A stretch of DNA of 42,078 bases. Origin: a virus. Within the stretch, counting starts at the first letter, position 1, and each line of letters begins with the position of its first letter. The DNA is taken from positions 1 through 42,078 of IMG/VR virus record IMGVR_UViG_3300022072_000027. One strand, given 5' to 3'. The notes under the pieces are model-generated. The model had not been told where the DNA came from, did not search any database, and saw only the letters and a program-made list of their open reading frames with translations. Positions 9,901-17,849 of the stretch are shown here, piece after piece. A program made the position numbers and the translations under genes.

Positions 9901-12683
9901 ATTTAAAATTTAATGACCCAGATGCTCCTGTAAGTGAAACCATTGTGTATCCTATTTATGATGCTATATTTGGCAAAGGCGAATTAGACCAAAGAGAGTT
10001 TGATGAGAGACTAGGACAGGCTTTTGCATCTTCTTTAAAAGAATTTTTTGAACCATTAACTACTGAAACATTATTATCAGAAGCTCTTATTGATAAATTT
10101 TTAAGAAATGGTACAACAGAAGATGGACAATACATAGATGATTACATTGTGTCTGAGTCTCCTGATTTTGAAATCTATGCAAATAATCAAATTGCATCTT
10201 GGAAACACATTGCTGAAAAACTTTACAAAGTTGGAGCATACAAAAACTTAGAACGCTACGCAAAAGCTAAATCTGGCGATAAGGATATTTATGGTGTTGG
10301 TTATGATTTAAGTTCTGAAAAACTAGCAAACTTTACAGGGTTTAGATTTAATGTTATTGATGATAAACGACTTCTTAAAAGTTTACACATGGCATTGTTT
10401 AAATTTAATAGAGAAAGAAGTAATGCTACTACCGTAATGTATACGGATATAAAGAAAAAAGAAACAACCGTACAAGACTTTGTAAATAATTATACATTAG
10501 CAAACAAAATGTATTACAAACAATATGTAAAAACTAAAAATAAATTACATAGTTTACAAGAGCTAATGGAGTTTGATAACCTGAGAGAAAAAGAAGGTAA
10601 AGAAAAAATTTATAATCTTAACCAATCTAAAATTGATTTAGTTGTTAACGAAAGAATACAATCTTCTATAGTGGAAGATGATTTTAAAATCTTTACTCCT
10701 CAAATAGATTACTTTAAACCTATTGAACCGTCAACAGAAAAGATTGATGAGTTTATGCAGATGCATCCTGATGTAAATAGATCAGAGCTAAAAAATATAT
10801 TAAAACAAATTTCAAATGATTTTAGAAAACTGCCCTTATTAGAGTTAAAAGAAGATTATAACGATGATCAATTAGAAGTAATTGAAAGACTTGGTTTGGC
10901 TAAAGGTGGTTTTGTTAAAGGACCAGATGTTGTTCCGTTTACTAAAGAAGACCCGGCTGATAGGATTAATCCACTAACAGGATTAAGTTATGACGAAGAA
11001 GCAGAAAGAAAACAGTTTGCTGAAGGTGGGGCTATTGAGTTTAGAAATAATCAAGAGTCTGCTAGAATGATGAAAAATATTGCAAAGGCTTTTCCATCAA
11101 TAGAAAATCAACAATCCTTTATACAAAATATTTCTAAAACATTAGGTAAAAATGTAAAGAGTTTAGATAATAAAAGTTTGGCTTTAGTTACTGCAAGAAT
11201 ACTAGATACATTCTATCCTGCACAAGATAACAGAAATAATAATATGTTAAAGTCTTTTAGCTTTGGTGATTATTCAAATCAACGAGAAAAAGTTTTAAAA
11301 TATAATGAAACGGTTGCTATTAAAAGAATAAATAATTACTTTGAAAAACAAAAGAATCTTCAAGCACCGGGTTGGAATCCTACTAAAACTGCAGAATTAC
11401 TATCAGGTAGAGATACATATAGTGTAGGCGGTATTGTTTTAAGAAAAGTTATGCAGTTAAAAGCAGCAGGTAAAGATGTAGAATATGACCCATCGGCAGC
11501 ACAGAAAACACAGATAGCTACAACAGGTGGTACCTATGAAAAAGCTTCTAAAATAATGGATGATTATAATGCATATGATTCATTAGATTATGGTTCAGGC
11601 ATACAAATTAATCAAGCTAGACAAGTTTTAAAAGCTGATACATACGAACCATATCCACAATTAGATAAGGCTAACAAGTATGGTACTCCAGACTTTGTAG
11701 AACCGGAAGAAATTACACGTAAGTATAATTTTATTACTAACTTCTCAGTGTTAAATGTATTACCAAAACTAGATAGAGATAAAGCTGTTAAACATATTGG
11801 CTCGTTGTTACAAGATAATGGTGTTGCTGTTATAACTGTACGGTCAAAAGATGATGTATTAAAAGCTTTACCCAATGCAAAGAAACAATTATCTGATTCA
11901 GAATTAATTACAGCAAGAGGTACATATCAAAAAGGTTTTACTCGTGATGAGCTTAAAAAATATTTAAGTGAAACTCTTGGTAAAGGTTATGAAGTAATGG
12001 ACTTGCCTAACAAATATAAAATGTCAGGTGTAGGTGTCCTTATAAAAAAATCTCCAAGAAGTAAATTTTCTGAAGGTGGCAAGGTTTCTACCAACGAACA
12101 AATGGAGAGGTTAGGTTTTAAACATGGTGGTCCACATAGTGCTGCTGAAACTATATTACAAACAGTAGCAAAAAAACGAGGATGGACACCTGAACAAACA
12201 AATTTATTTAGACAATTTGCAGACGATGTAGGATGGGTCGAAGCTGATAGTATACCAACTCGTACACAAAACGATGATCCTAAAGGAATAGGTCGTGGTA
12301 AATATCAAGTTGAAATGGATAGTTTAAGAAAAGAAGCTGCTAAAAATAATCCAGAGGAATATAAAAGATATAAAGACTTAACTGGTTCTAGTTCAGTATA
12401 TGTAAATAGGTATAAAAATTATAAAGCAAAAAATAATCTACCATTAACAAAAGACGAAATAGAACTATTTAAAAATAAAGATTTAGATTTTTCTCAAATA
12501 CCAGAAGATTTACAGGATGCAATGTTTTATACAGATAAATTACAAAAACCAAATTTTGCTGTAGATGATTTAGTCACAGGAAAAATAAGTTCGAATGATG
12601 CGTGGTATAACTATCATTATGCTGGAAAAGATGAATCAAAAAGAAATTTATTTAATGAACGACTAGCTATGAGACCACAATAA
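6984..12683 (+). CDS. Giant multidomain virion/ejection protein with methyltransferase-like and lysozyme-like C-terminal domains
   Basis: At 1899 aa this is the largest gene here and is comparable to or longer than T7 gp16. Residues 1-1290 are mostly helical and charged, with hydrophobic patches at about 160-180 and 270-300 typical of ejected channel proteins. Short glycine motifs LAKGGF (about 1308), FAEGGA (about 1348) and FSEGGK (about 1696) separate later segments. Residues about 1490-1690 look like a class I SAM methyltransferase: a motif-I-like DYGSG at 1535-1539, then NFSVLNVLP and an AVITVR strand. Residues about 1713-1899 resemble a lysozyme-like fold, with VGWVEADS followed by GRGKYQ, the Glu and G-x-[YF]-Q pattern of peptidoglycan-cleaving proteins. 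The likely job is to cross and locally cut the cell wall during DNA entry. The methyltransferase part is unexplained. AGGAG at about 6974 supports the start. Confidence 0.6.
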   Translation: MASRLELIRNQIKENNPNSGLLAMSDQQLVGYLHTNKYSDKTYNELQQHLLGNIKQDKDEEIENPYQQGWGQKVYQSLLGPVGTLLPIAPKEVRRSLGGIPQNLAEGTSDLFDFLKLKDKTPDVIKKGAQEFVNFTSTALVGPELMSEGKVEEPTTITGSLVKELGTFAIPYAGSMKLLGAGQKVLEARKINKLQKAYKDSRIVRLKPRFPKTLAATKLLASGEIASQWVIKPEDAIMGQFLGQIVGDDNEQLSELLDFVTADKDKTEGENRIALLFDGLFMTGVIGGVLKLGGLTFRSGREMFNYFKNVKNSATPEQKETIVETIKEASATPKANKTPKQLKKPGGDETPVKLWSESSNSFLRGLSQAGTVTKDLFFSARGFFNPEAFALFNKSKDAKLAWASKGEQLMTTMERQIRTLAKEGRWFRVNKQAEKEANAVLDGYLQGSVKLKDLPESMQSTAKEMRDTVDELSRFLSQSKVVDPELRKEIVENIGSYLRKTYKKFENPDWRPSQEVIDRAENFIYGKLKSTKLSRSKGKTDKALREEAKAEVKNLLSNAKYSKNFFDFTDIIYGAKDGKKLFRERQKIAQPIRDLLGEENNPSTRVFSTIRTLSEYLYDRNLMEKYYRLGNNKFFFENPTGNYRRIIEGKQFGPLDGMHTDTKTYATLVKPLQTNINKSFFDNVVGESVLGVAKLAFAAKGFAQSAATVINNITHERNLFGSAKILLNNGINPLSKETWESVRTVTTKIRGSGQKEYQELYNKYLRLGIVNQNARLGDLRLLMQSASKTNAGSWLNQYNPFKKIYKKLEDIYVAEDDIWKIVAFEKELKTLQRAYPNKGIAELEDMAAKIVRNTMPTYDMIPTGIKALRYSPYGNFFSFHVERFRNIFHTYRQGFAELNSGNKVLQQRGALRLGSQTTLGTGVGASAADYVTGNMSGLSEEERYHIKEVSKQEYNGDRWIWDMNKNGKIVWADLKFNDPDAPVSETIVYPIYDAIFGKGELDQREFDERLGQAFASSLKEFFEPLTTETLLSEALIDKFLRNGTTEDGQYIDDYIVSESPDFEIYANNQIASWKHIAEKLYKVGAYKNLERYAKAKSGDKDIYGVGYDLSSEKLANFTGFRFNVIDDKRLLKSLHMALFKFNRERSNATTVMYTDIKKKETTVQDFVNNYTLANKMYYKQYVKTKNKLHSLQELMEFDNLREKEGKEKIYNLNQSKIDLVVNERIQSSIVEDDFKIFTPQIDYFKPIEPSTEKIDEFMQMHPDVNRSELKNILKQISNDFRKLPLLELKEDYNDDQLEVIERLGLAKGGFVKGPDVVPFTKEDPADRINPLTGLSYDEEAERKQFAEGGAIEFRNNQESARMMKNIAKAFPSIENQQSFIQNISKTLGKNVKSLDNKSLALVTARILDTFYPAQDNRNNNMLKSFSFGDYSNQREKVLKYNETVAIKRINNYFEKQKNLQAPGWNPTKTAELLSGRDTYSVGGIVLRKVMQLKAAGKDVEYDPSAAQKTQIATTGGTYEKASKIMDDYNAYDSLDYGSGIQINQARQVLKADTYEPYPQLDKANKYGTPDFVEPEEITRKYNFITNFSVLNVLPKLDRDKAVKHIGSLLQDNGVAVITVRSKDDVLKALPNAKKQLSDSELITARGTYQKGFTRDELKKYLSETLGKGYEVMDLPNKYKMSGVGVLIKKSPRSKFSEGGKVSTNEQMERLGFKHGGPHSAAETILQTVAKKRGWTPEQTNLFRQFADDVGWVEADSIPTRTQNDDPKGIGRGKYQVEMDSLRKEAAKNNPEEYKRYKDLTGSSSVYVNRYKNYKAKNNLPLTKDEIELFKNKDLDFSQIPEDLQDAMFYTDKLQKPNFAVDDLVTGKISSNDAWYNYHYAGKDESKRNLFNERLAMRPQ

Positions 12684-12832
12684 TGCTACTTTACACAGAG
12701 AAACAATTAGGCATAGCCTATAACATTTATAGAATGCACCAGATTGGACAAGGGCTAAGTTTTATGGAGTTAGAAAACTTTAGAAGACTTTACGAAGAAC
12801 TATTAGAAGAGGTATATGATGTTCCCATTTGA
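12683..12832 (+). CDS. 49-aa conserved small phage protein
   Basis: The start overlaps the giant gene's stop as TAATG and the end overlaps the next gene by 17 bases. The protein is acidic and helical, with a core resembling IYRMHQIGQGLSFMELENFR. Similar tiny proteins are, to my recollection, common beside membrane-protein genes in marine podoviruses. The function is unknown; translational coupling to the holin-like gene is suggested by the overlap. Confidence 0.6.
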   Translation: MLLYTEKQLGIAYNIYRMHQIGQGLSFMELENFRRLYEELLEEVYDVPI

Positions 12833-13250
12833 AATTATAACTATGTTAGGTTCTACTCTATTGAGTAGTGTATTAAGCTTATGGTCTCAGCGTATGAAGG
12901 CTAAACAAGATGAGCAGAAGATGTTAATTACTCGTGGCGAGTTTCAACTCAAAGCTGTAGAGTCTGCACGTAACGTACAAGACAAAGGATTCCAGTGGAC
13001 AAGACGTATTATTGCTCTATCATCTGTCTTTGCAATCGTTATACTACCTAAACTGGTAGCAGTATATTATCCAGATGTTGATGTAACAGTAGGATATACA
13101 CTATTTCATCCGGGCTTTTTATTCTTTACAGACGGTAGAGAAGTATTTGAATGGATAACTTTTCAAGGCTTGGTAATAACACAACTAGATACAAACCTTG
13201 TATCAGCAATCATAGGTATGTACTTTGGTGGCAGCCTAGTTAAAAAATAA
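12816..13250 (+). CDS. Holin-like membrane protein
   Basis: This 144-aa protein has an N-terminal hydrophobic segment (about residues 3-22), a charged Gln/Lys helix (25-60), a second hydrophobic segment (67-86) and a C-terminal hydrophobic stretch (about 112-140). This resembles the three-segment phage holin group. The likely role is inner-membrane permeabilisation or anchoring at lysis. Two ATG codons in tandem (12816 and 12819) follow AGAAGAGG inside the upstream 49-aa gene. It is followed closely by another membrane protein, giving a small lysis-like pair. No separate endolysin gene is visible nearby. Confidence 0.5.
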   Translation: MMFPFEIITMLGSTLLSSVLSLWSQRMKAKQDEQKMLITRGEFQLKAVESARNVQDKGFQWTRRIIALSSVFAIVILPKLVAVYYPDVDVTVGYTLFHPGFLFFTDGREVFEWITFQGLVITQLDTNLVSAIIGMYFGGSLVKK

Positions 13251-13259
13251 GAGGGCATT

Positions 13260-13625
13260 ATGCAACAGAATAATATGGGTGGCTTTAGTGGCGACATGGA
13301 TAGGAACGAGGTCGAGATAGACCTTAATAAGTTTATGGAGTTGCTGCAAGAGAAGTCAGCACTAAAAGATAGGATAAGAGAGTTAGAGGATATCAAGAAC
13401 GATAACCCTTATCAAAAACTTATATTTGTAGCACAAGCTGTGGATAGTTGGAGAATAATACCTAGAGCTTTTTTAAGTGTGTATATGTTTTTATTATACT
13501 ATACAACTTTTTGGTTCATGGATATTGTTGACCCAACAATGGAACAATCAGGATTCATATCAGTAGTAGTTGGAGCAGGTGCTGCATGGTTTGGATTATA
13601 CACATCAACATCAAAAACTAAATAG
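13260..13625 (+). CDS. Small two-segment membrane protein
   Basis: The 121-aa protein has an acidic coiled-coil-like N-terminal half (about residues 18-48), then two hydrophobic segments (about 69-90 and 100-117), the last Gly/Ala-rich. It begins nine bases after the holin-like gene with a GAGGG ribosome site. It could be a second holin, an antiholin or a membrane-anchored lysis regulator; sequence alone does not decide. Confidence 0.5.
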   Translation: MQQNNMGGFSGDMDRNEVEIDLNKFMELLQEKSALKDRIRELEDIKNDNPYQKLIFVAQAVDSWRIIPRAFLSVYMFLLYYTTFWFMDIVDPTMEQSGFISVVVGAGAAWFGLYTSTSKTK

Positions 13626-13633
13626 GAGATAAC

Positions 13634-14737
13634 GTGTCAAGAGGTGATTTAAATAGAGGATTTTTTGGACCATTATTTATATTAGGTTTATTAACAGTAT
13701 CGTTTGTTGCAAGTGCAGACCAAACAGGAGACTGTACTTCGGGTACACAGTATTGTGAAGACAATGGTTTAACTACTATTAATACTACGGTGACTACAAA
13801 TACTAACACCAATAACAATACTAATAATAATACCAACACCAATACTAATACAAATAGTAATACGAATAATAATACTAATATAAATACTAATACTAACACT
13901 TCGACTAACAATAATAACAATGTTAATACCTCAACTAACACAAATAACAACGTTAATACTTCCACATCTACAAGCAATAATACCAATACTAATAACAACG
14001 TCAACACATCTACGTCTACATCTAACTCTACTGTAAACTCTACAGTAAATCAGAATGTAAATAACAACAGTAATTCTACTAGTAACAATACAAATACTAA
14101 TAACAATACAAACGTTAATCAATCTACGTCAGACTCTAATGTTACAACAGATAATACTAATACTAATAATAACAATACAAAGTCGGATAACACTAACCGG
14201 AATATAAACGAGTCTAACTCTACTCAAACAATCAACCAGAATGTACGTAGTAAAGCACCTCCTGCTTCTGCTATAGCACCTAGTATCATGTCTTACTCAC
14301 AAGACCTATGTACTGTAGGACGTTCTGGTGCGTTTCAAGGGCAAGTATTTGGGTTCTCTACAGGAGCTACTGTGACTGACGAGAACTGTGAACGCTTAAA
14401 ACTTTCCAAGTATCTCTATGATACCGGTATGAAAGTTGCTTCAGTATCTATACTTTGTCAAGACCCAAGAGTATTTAAGGCTATGGAAATGGCTGGTACT
14501 CCTTGCCCTTATCAAGGTCAGATAGGTAAAGAAGCTACCAAAGCTTGGGCAGAAAACAAATCTAAAAGACCTGATGCTAAAGAACAAGAAAAACTTTTTA
14601 TACAGCAATGCACACACGATAGAAATCCTAACAGAGACAAGATAAATAAAGATGTTGTTGGGGCAGTCAAAGTTATTTATACAACTAAAACTAAAACTAA
14701 AAGGCAATGCAGAAAAGAATTTTATGCTACGCAGTAG
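13634..14737 (+). CDS. Sec-exported Asn/Thr-repeat protein
   Basis: The start is GTG at 13634, supported by AGGAG eight bases upstream. Residues 1-30 form a classical signal peptide ending VASA before DQ. Residues about 50-205 are almost pure Asn, Thr and Ser in a degenerate TNTN/NNNT repeat, an unstructured or beta-solenoid-like tract. The C-terminal 145 residues form a compact Cys-containing domain (about 223-310), followed by a Lys-rich tail. Export plus cysteines implies a periplasmic, cell-surface or virion-attached location. It overlaps the next exported protein gene by 31 bases, so the two probably work together. I do not recognise a characterised homologue. Confidence 0.6.
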   Translation: MSRGDLNRGFFGPLFILGLLTVSFVASADQTGDCTSGTQYCEDNGLTTINTTVTTNTNTNNNTNNNTNTNTNTNSNTNNNTNINTNTNTSTNNNNNVNTSTNTNNNVNTSTSTSNNTNTNNNVNTSTSTSNSTVNSTVNQNVNNNSNSTSNNTNTNNNTNVNQSTSDSNVTTDNTNTNNNNTKSDNTNRNINESNSTQTINQNVRSKAPPASAIAPSIMSYSQDLCTVGRSGAFQGQVFGFSTGATVTDENCERLKLSKYLYDTGMKVASVSILCQDPRVFKAMEMAGTPCPYQGQIGKEATKAWAENKSKRPDAKEQEKLFIQQCTHDRNPNRDKINKDVVGAVKVIYTTKTKTKRQCRKEFYATQ

Positions 14738-16857
14738 CGTGTCTCTTAAGTCTTAATGTCTTTAGTCAGTATATCTACGAAGGCAATCAGTCTTTAGTAG
14801 ACCTCACTAATCAATCAGGTACAACCAACTTAAACTCAGGAGACGATAGAGTATCTAATGCTTTTAGTCTAGGGTTTAACTTTGATTTTTATAATCAGAC
14901 ATTTAATTCTGCTAGAATGGCTACCAATGGTTGTCTTCACTTTAAAACCTCTGGAGCTTACTGCTCAGATTATACACCCGACCCTTTAGCAAATCAGTAT
15001 ACTTATACTATGCTACCTTTTTGGACTGACCTCATACGAGATAACGGTTCTAAGATGTTAGCTAAAAGCTTTAGCGATAAGACAGTCTTTGGTTGGTATG
15101 ATATGCGTGAATACAACCGTGCATCTGATAACAGTTTTGAAGTTATATTATGGACTAACGATACCTTTGAGTATAGATATGGTGCATTAGATATAATTAA
15201 TCACGATGTTTTAATTGGTGAAGTGGGTAGTGGTAGCTCTGAAGTCTATCAATATTTGTATCACGATGAATGTAGCACAGGTACAACTAACTCTAGTAGC
15301 TGTGTAAGTACTAATTGGAACGACACCTCTGCTAATACTTTGCTAGAAAATGGTGGTTCGTTATATGGTTCTGGTAGTGGTAATGATATTGATTGTAGTA
15401 ATCCTCTAAACAATTCAAGCTGTTCAGGTTATGCAGCAGCTTATCAAACTCAACAGTGCGACATAGACCAGTTATACTCTGAGTCATGTCCTTACTATTG
15501 GGATGCCTATGACGATCTTCAGTGTAATCTAGACCCACAGTATGGACCATTCTGTCAAGGCTATAGACAAGAAGATTCAGTGGCTTACTTTGAAGAAGAG
15601 ATTGACTATGGTTATCAAGAAGAGTATGACATGTATGACACTTTTGAAGAGCCAGAAATCTTTGAAGAGTATGTCTTTGAACTTGAGTATGACTTTTTTG
15701 AAGAGCCTGAGTATGTATACGAAGAAGAGATAATCTTTGAACAGATGTTTCCTCGTGAAGAATACTACGAACCTTTTGAAATCATGCATGACTTACCTAT
15801 GCACGAAGAAGAAATCTTTATGCCGGTGGAAGAGTTGTTGATTGAGGAGTTTATCTTTCAAGAAACATTCCTTGTAGAAGATTATAGAGAACCTGAAACG
15901 TTTATTGAATTGGAAACTATTGAAGAACTGGAGGAATGGTTTGAGGAAGAGACAAGAATGGAAGAAGAACTTGCGTATGCAGAAGAGCCGGAAGAAGAAT
16001 TTATTGAAGAAGTCTTTGAAGAAGAAGCTGTAGAAGAAGTTTTTGAAGAGATAGAAGAAATGCGTGAGGAGATGGAAGAAGAACGTATAGCTGAAGTAGA
16101 AGAAGAAAGAGTAGAAGAACTGCAAGAAGAAGAGATAGTTGTTGGTGCTATACTACCAGAAGGTAAGAGTTCAATAAGTAGAGAAATGGCACTGAACGTT
16201 ATCTCCTCTACTCTAAGTACAGCTCAAGCTAGTGTTAGTGGAACTACATCAGGTAGTTCTATACACGCTACAGGTGGCACGACAGGAGCTTCTAGCGTAT
16301 CATCATCTAATTCTAGCGGTGGTATGAGTACAAGTAACTCACCTAGTATGTCAGCACAGTTTGCATCGTCTACTGCACAAAACAATCAAGTATTAGACAT
16401 GAGTACAAGCTTTAGTGTAAGTAATTCTACAAGCTCTGTAAGCGTTGAAGCTGAGACAGTTGAGACAACGAGTGTCGTAGCTGCTGTAACACCTACTCAA
16501 ACTTTACAAAGTCAAATAGATGTGTCAGTCTCTACAGATGCATCAGCTACAGAGACAGAACAAACTGTAGCCAATGTCATAGCCCAGAATTTACAAGCTG
16601 CTCAAGATGATGTTGAAGCTAAACAAGAAGAGACCGGTGAGTATGGCTCAGAGAATACTATCATAGCTTACATGGGATTTGTACCTAACTTTAATAACTA
16701 TAGATTAGTTACAATACCGGACCAAGATATGTGGTACGAGTCTACAGATATTTATGCCAACAATATGTTGTCAGATAACATCGAAGGCTTTTATCAAATG
16801 GCAGGACAAAGTTTAGAAACATTAATTGAAATGAGACAATTACAACCACCACTATAA
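14707..16857 (+). CDS. Sec-exported protein: NIDO-like domain, Cys-rich stretch, long acidic tract
   Basis: Residues 1-20 are a signal peptide (LLSLNVFSQ). Residues about 25-195 resemble an extracellular nidogen-like (NIDO) beta domain: LGFNFDFYNQTF, ATNGCLHF, MLPFWTDL and FEVILWTND. A Cys-rich segment follows (about 230-285). Residues about 290-480 are extremely rich in Glu with regularly spaced Phe, Tyr and Ile. The last 235 residues are Ser/Thr-rich and end in a compact hydrophobic domain. Such architecture suggests a secreted or surface adhesin or a very long virion decoration, and the acidic tract could bind cations. It partners the 367-aa exported protein through a 31-base overlap. Confidence 0.55.
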   Translation: MQKRILCYAVACLLSLNVFSQYIYEGNQSLVDLTNQSGTTNLNSGDDRVSNAFSLGFNFDFYNQTFNSARMATNGCLHFKTSGAYCSDYTPDPLANQYTYTMLPFWTDLIRDNGSKMLAKSFSDKTVFGWYDMREYNRASDNSFEVILWTNDTFEYRYGALDIINHDVLIGEVGSGSSEVYQYLYHDECSTGTTNSSSCVSTNWNDTSANTLLENGGSLYGSGSGNDIDCSNPLNNSSCSGYAAAYQTQQCDIDQLYSESCPYYWDAYDDLQCNLDPQYGPFCQGYRQEDSVAYFEEEIDYGYQEEYDMYDTFEEPEIFEEYVFELEYDFFEEPEYVYEEEIIFEQMFPREEYYEPFEIMHDLPMHEEEIFMPVEELLIEEFIFQETFLVEDYREPETFIELETIEELEEWFEEETRMEEELAYAEEPEEEFIEEVFEEEAVEEVFEEIEEMREEMEEERIAEVEEERVEELQEEEIVVGAILPEGKSSISREMALNVISSTLSTAQASVSGTTSGSSIHATGGTTGASSVSSSNSSGGMSTSNSPSMSAQFASSTAQNNQVLDMSTSFSVSNSTSSVSVEAETVETTSVVAAVTPTQTLQSQIDVSVSTDASATETEQTVANVIAQNLQAAQDDVEAKQEETGEYGSENTIIAYMGFVPNFNNYRLVTIPDQDMWYESTDIYANNMLSDNIEGFYQMAGQSLETLIEMRQLQPPL

Positions 16858-16858
16858 T

Positions 16859-17272
16859 ATGGCATACTCAAATAAAGTTGTAGATAGGTTTGAAGGAGTT
16901 TTAAATAACCCAGAAAAATATTCAGTCGGTAGATTTGACCCTAAAGATTTAGATGTGGGTACAGGTATGGTTGGTGCACCAGCCTGTGGTGATGTAATGA
17001 AGTTACAAATTAAATGTAAACTACATGGTAACAGACATGTCATTGATGATGTTAAGTTTAAAACTTATGGATGTGGGTCAGCAATAGCATCAAGCACTAT
17101 GTTTGTTGACATGTTAAAAGGAAAGACAATAGAAGAAGCTTGTCAAATAAAAGATAAAGACATAGCTAAAGCTTTGGAGTTACCACCTATCAAGTTACAT
17201 TGTAGTGTGTTAGCAGAGGATAGTATAAAACAAGCCATAAATGATTGGCAACAAAAACAAAACGGAGAATAA
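16859..17272 (+). CDS. iscU: IscU-like iron-sulfur cluster scaffold protein
   Basis: This 137-aa protein aligns in length and motifs with bacterial IscU, the scaffold on which [2Fe-2S] clusters form before transfer to target proteins. All key residues are visible: Cys43 and Asp45 in PACGDVMKLQI, Cys72 in YGCGSAIASS, and Cys115 in KLHCSVLAEDSIKQAI. The LPPIK motif at 108-112 matches the LPPVK site bound by the HscA chaperone, so the protein could enter the host Isc machinery. No iscS, iscA, hscA or ferredoxin gene is nearby; the neighbours are phage membrane and exported proteins. It starts two bases after the preceding gene with no strong ribosome site. It is an auxiliary metabolic gene, apparently intact. 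Confidence 0.92.
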   Translation: MAYSNKVVDRFEGVLNNPEKYSVGRFDPKDLDVGTGMVGAPACGDVMKLQIKCKLHGNRHVIDDVKFKTYGCGSAIASSTMFVDMLKGKTIEEACQIKDKDIAKALELPPIKLHCSVLAEDSIKQAINDWQQKQNGE

Positions 17273-17273
17273 T

Positions 17274-17630
17274 ATGGATTGGTTACAAAATAAAACAACA
17301 CAGTTTATTGCATTGATGGGTATCATTGGAACTCTTGCAGGGTTTGGATACACAGGTGCGACCTATGTGAATAGAATAGAAAACTTAGAATCAAAAGCTC
17401 AACAAGCTAAAGAAACTGAGCAAGGAGTGGATGAGGTTATCAATAGGATTGAAGCGTTAGAAACATCAGTAGAATATATTAATAAAACTATTGATGAAAC
17501 TATTTTACTTAAGATTAATAACCTCGAATCTATTCGATCTGATATGTCAGGTATGAAAGCTGATATAGAAAGTGTTAAGACTGATATAAAAATATTTAAA
17601 GAAGAGAATAAGAATCCTTTAGCAGGATAG
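17274..17630 (+). CDS. Membrane-anchored coiled-coil protein downstream of iscU
   Basis: The start is set at ATG 17274 because GGAG lies at 17264-17267; an in-frame ATG at 17241 would sit inside iscU without a ribosome site. The 118-aa product has an N-terminal hydrophobic segment (about residues 8-29) and then a long heptad-rich helix (about 33-105). This is the topology of inner-membrane spanins and some virion-anchoring proteins, but no homology is recognised. It is the last plus-strand gene of the left arm, and its stop codon directly abuts the stop of the convergent minus-strand gene. Confidence 0.6.
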   Translation: MDWLQNKTTQFIALMGIIGTLAGFGYTGATYVNRIENLESKAQQAKETEQGVDEVINRIEALETSVEYINKTIDETILLKINNLESIRSDMSGMKADIESVKTDIKIFKEENKNPLAG

Positions 17631-17849
17631 TTACTTAAGTACGTTTAACTCTCTTTGAAAATAATTATGTAAGTCTCCCATCTTTGACTTACCGTTACGG
17701 AGGATTGTTTTGATTAAGTCTCTCTCATCAAGAGGGAATATCTCATCGACCATATCCTCCGGTAACATACTAAACTCTGTAACTATTTCATTCTTGCGTG
17801 TAAGAAGCACTTTAAAACTTACTAAGTTTGCTTCGTTCTTATTAACCAT
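17631..17849 (-). CDS. Unrecognised 72-aa protein at the end of the RNR operon
   Basis: The chosen start (17849) overlaps the nrdB stop by eight bases, the usual coupling in this operon. The protein is mixed alpha/beta and charged (FKVLLTRKNEIVTEF; EIFPLDERDLIKTIL). It is the last gene of the minus arm; its stop codon touches the stop of the convergent plus-strand gene with no gap. The function is unknown; position suggests co-expression with ribonucleotide reductase. Confidence 0.6.
   Translation of the reverse strand: MVNKNEANLVSFKVLLTRKNEIVTEFSMLPEDMVDEIFPLDERDLIKTILRNGKSKMGDLHNYFQRELNVLK

Noticed and set aside
12816-13625. A confident holin/endolysin lysis cassette
   Set aside because: Membrane topology fits holins but no separate endolysin is next to them; only holin-like calls were kept.
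13618-14007. Antisense Leu/Val-rich frame resembling a membrane protein
   Set aside because: It is the complement of the Asn/Thr repeat tract; low complexity only.
15793-16125. Antisense Phe-rich frame
   Set aside because: Complement of the GAA-rich acidic tract of the 716-aa gene.
17600-17660. Bidirectional terminator at the convergent junction
   Set aside because: No stable hairpin with a T tract is visible in either direction.
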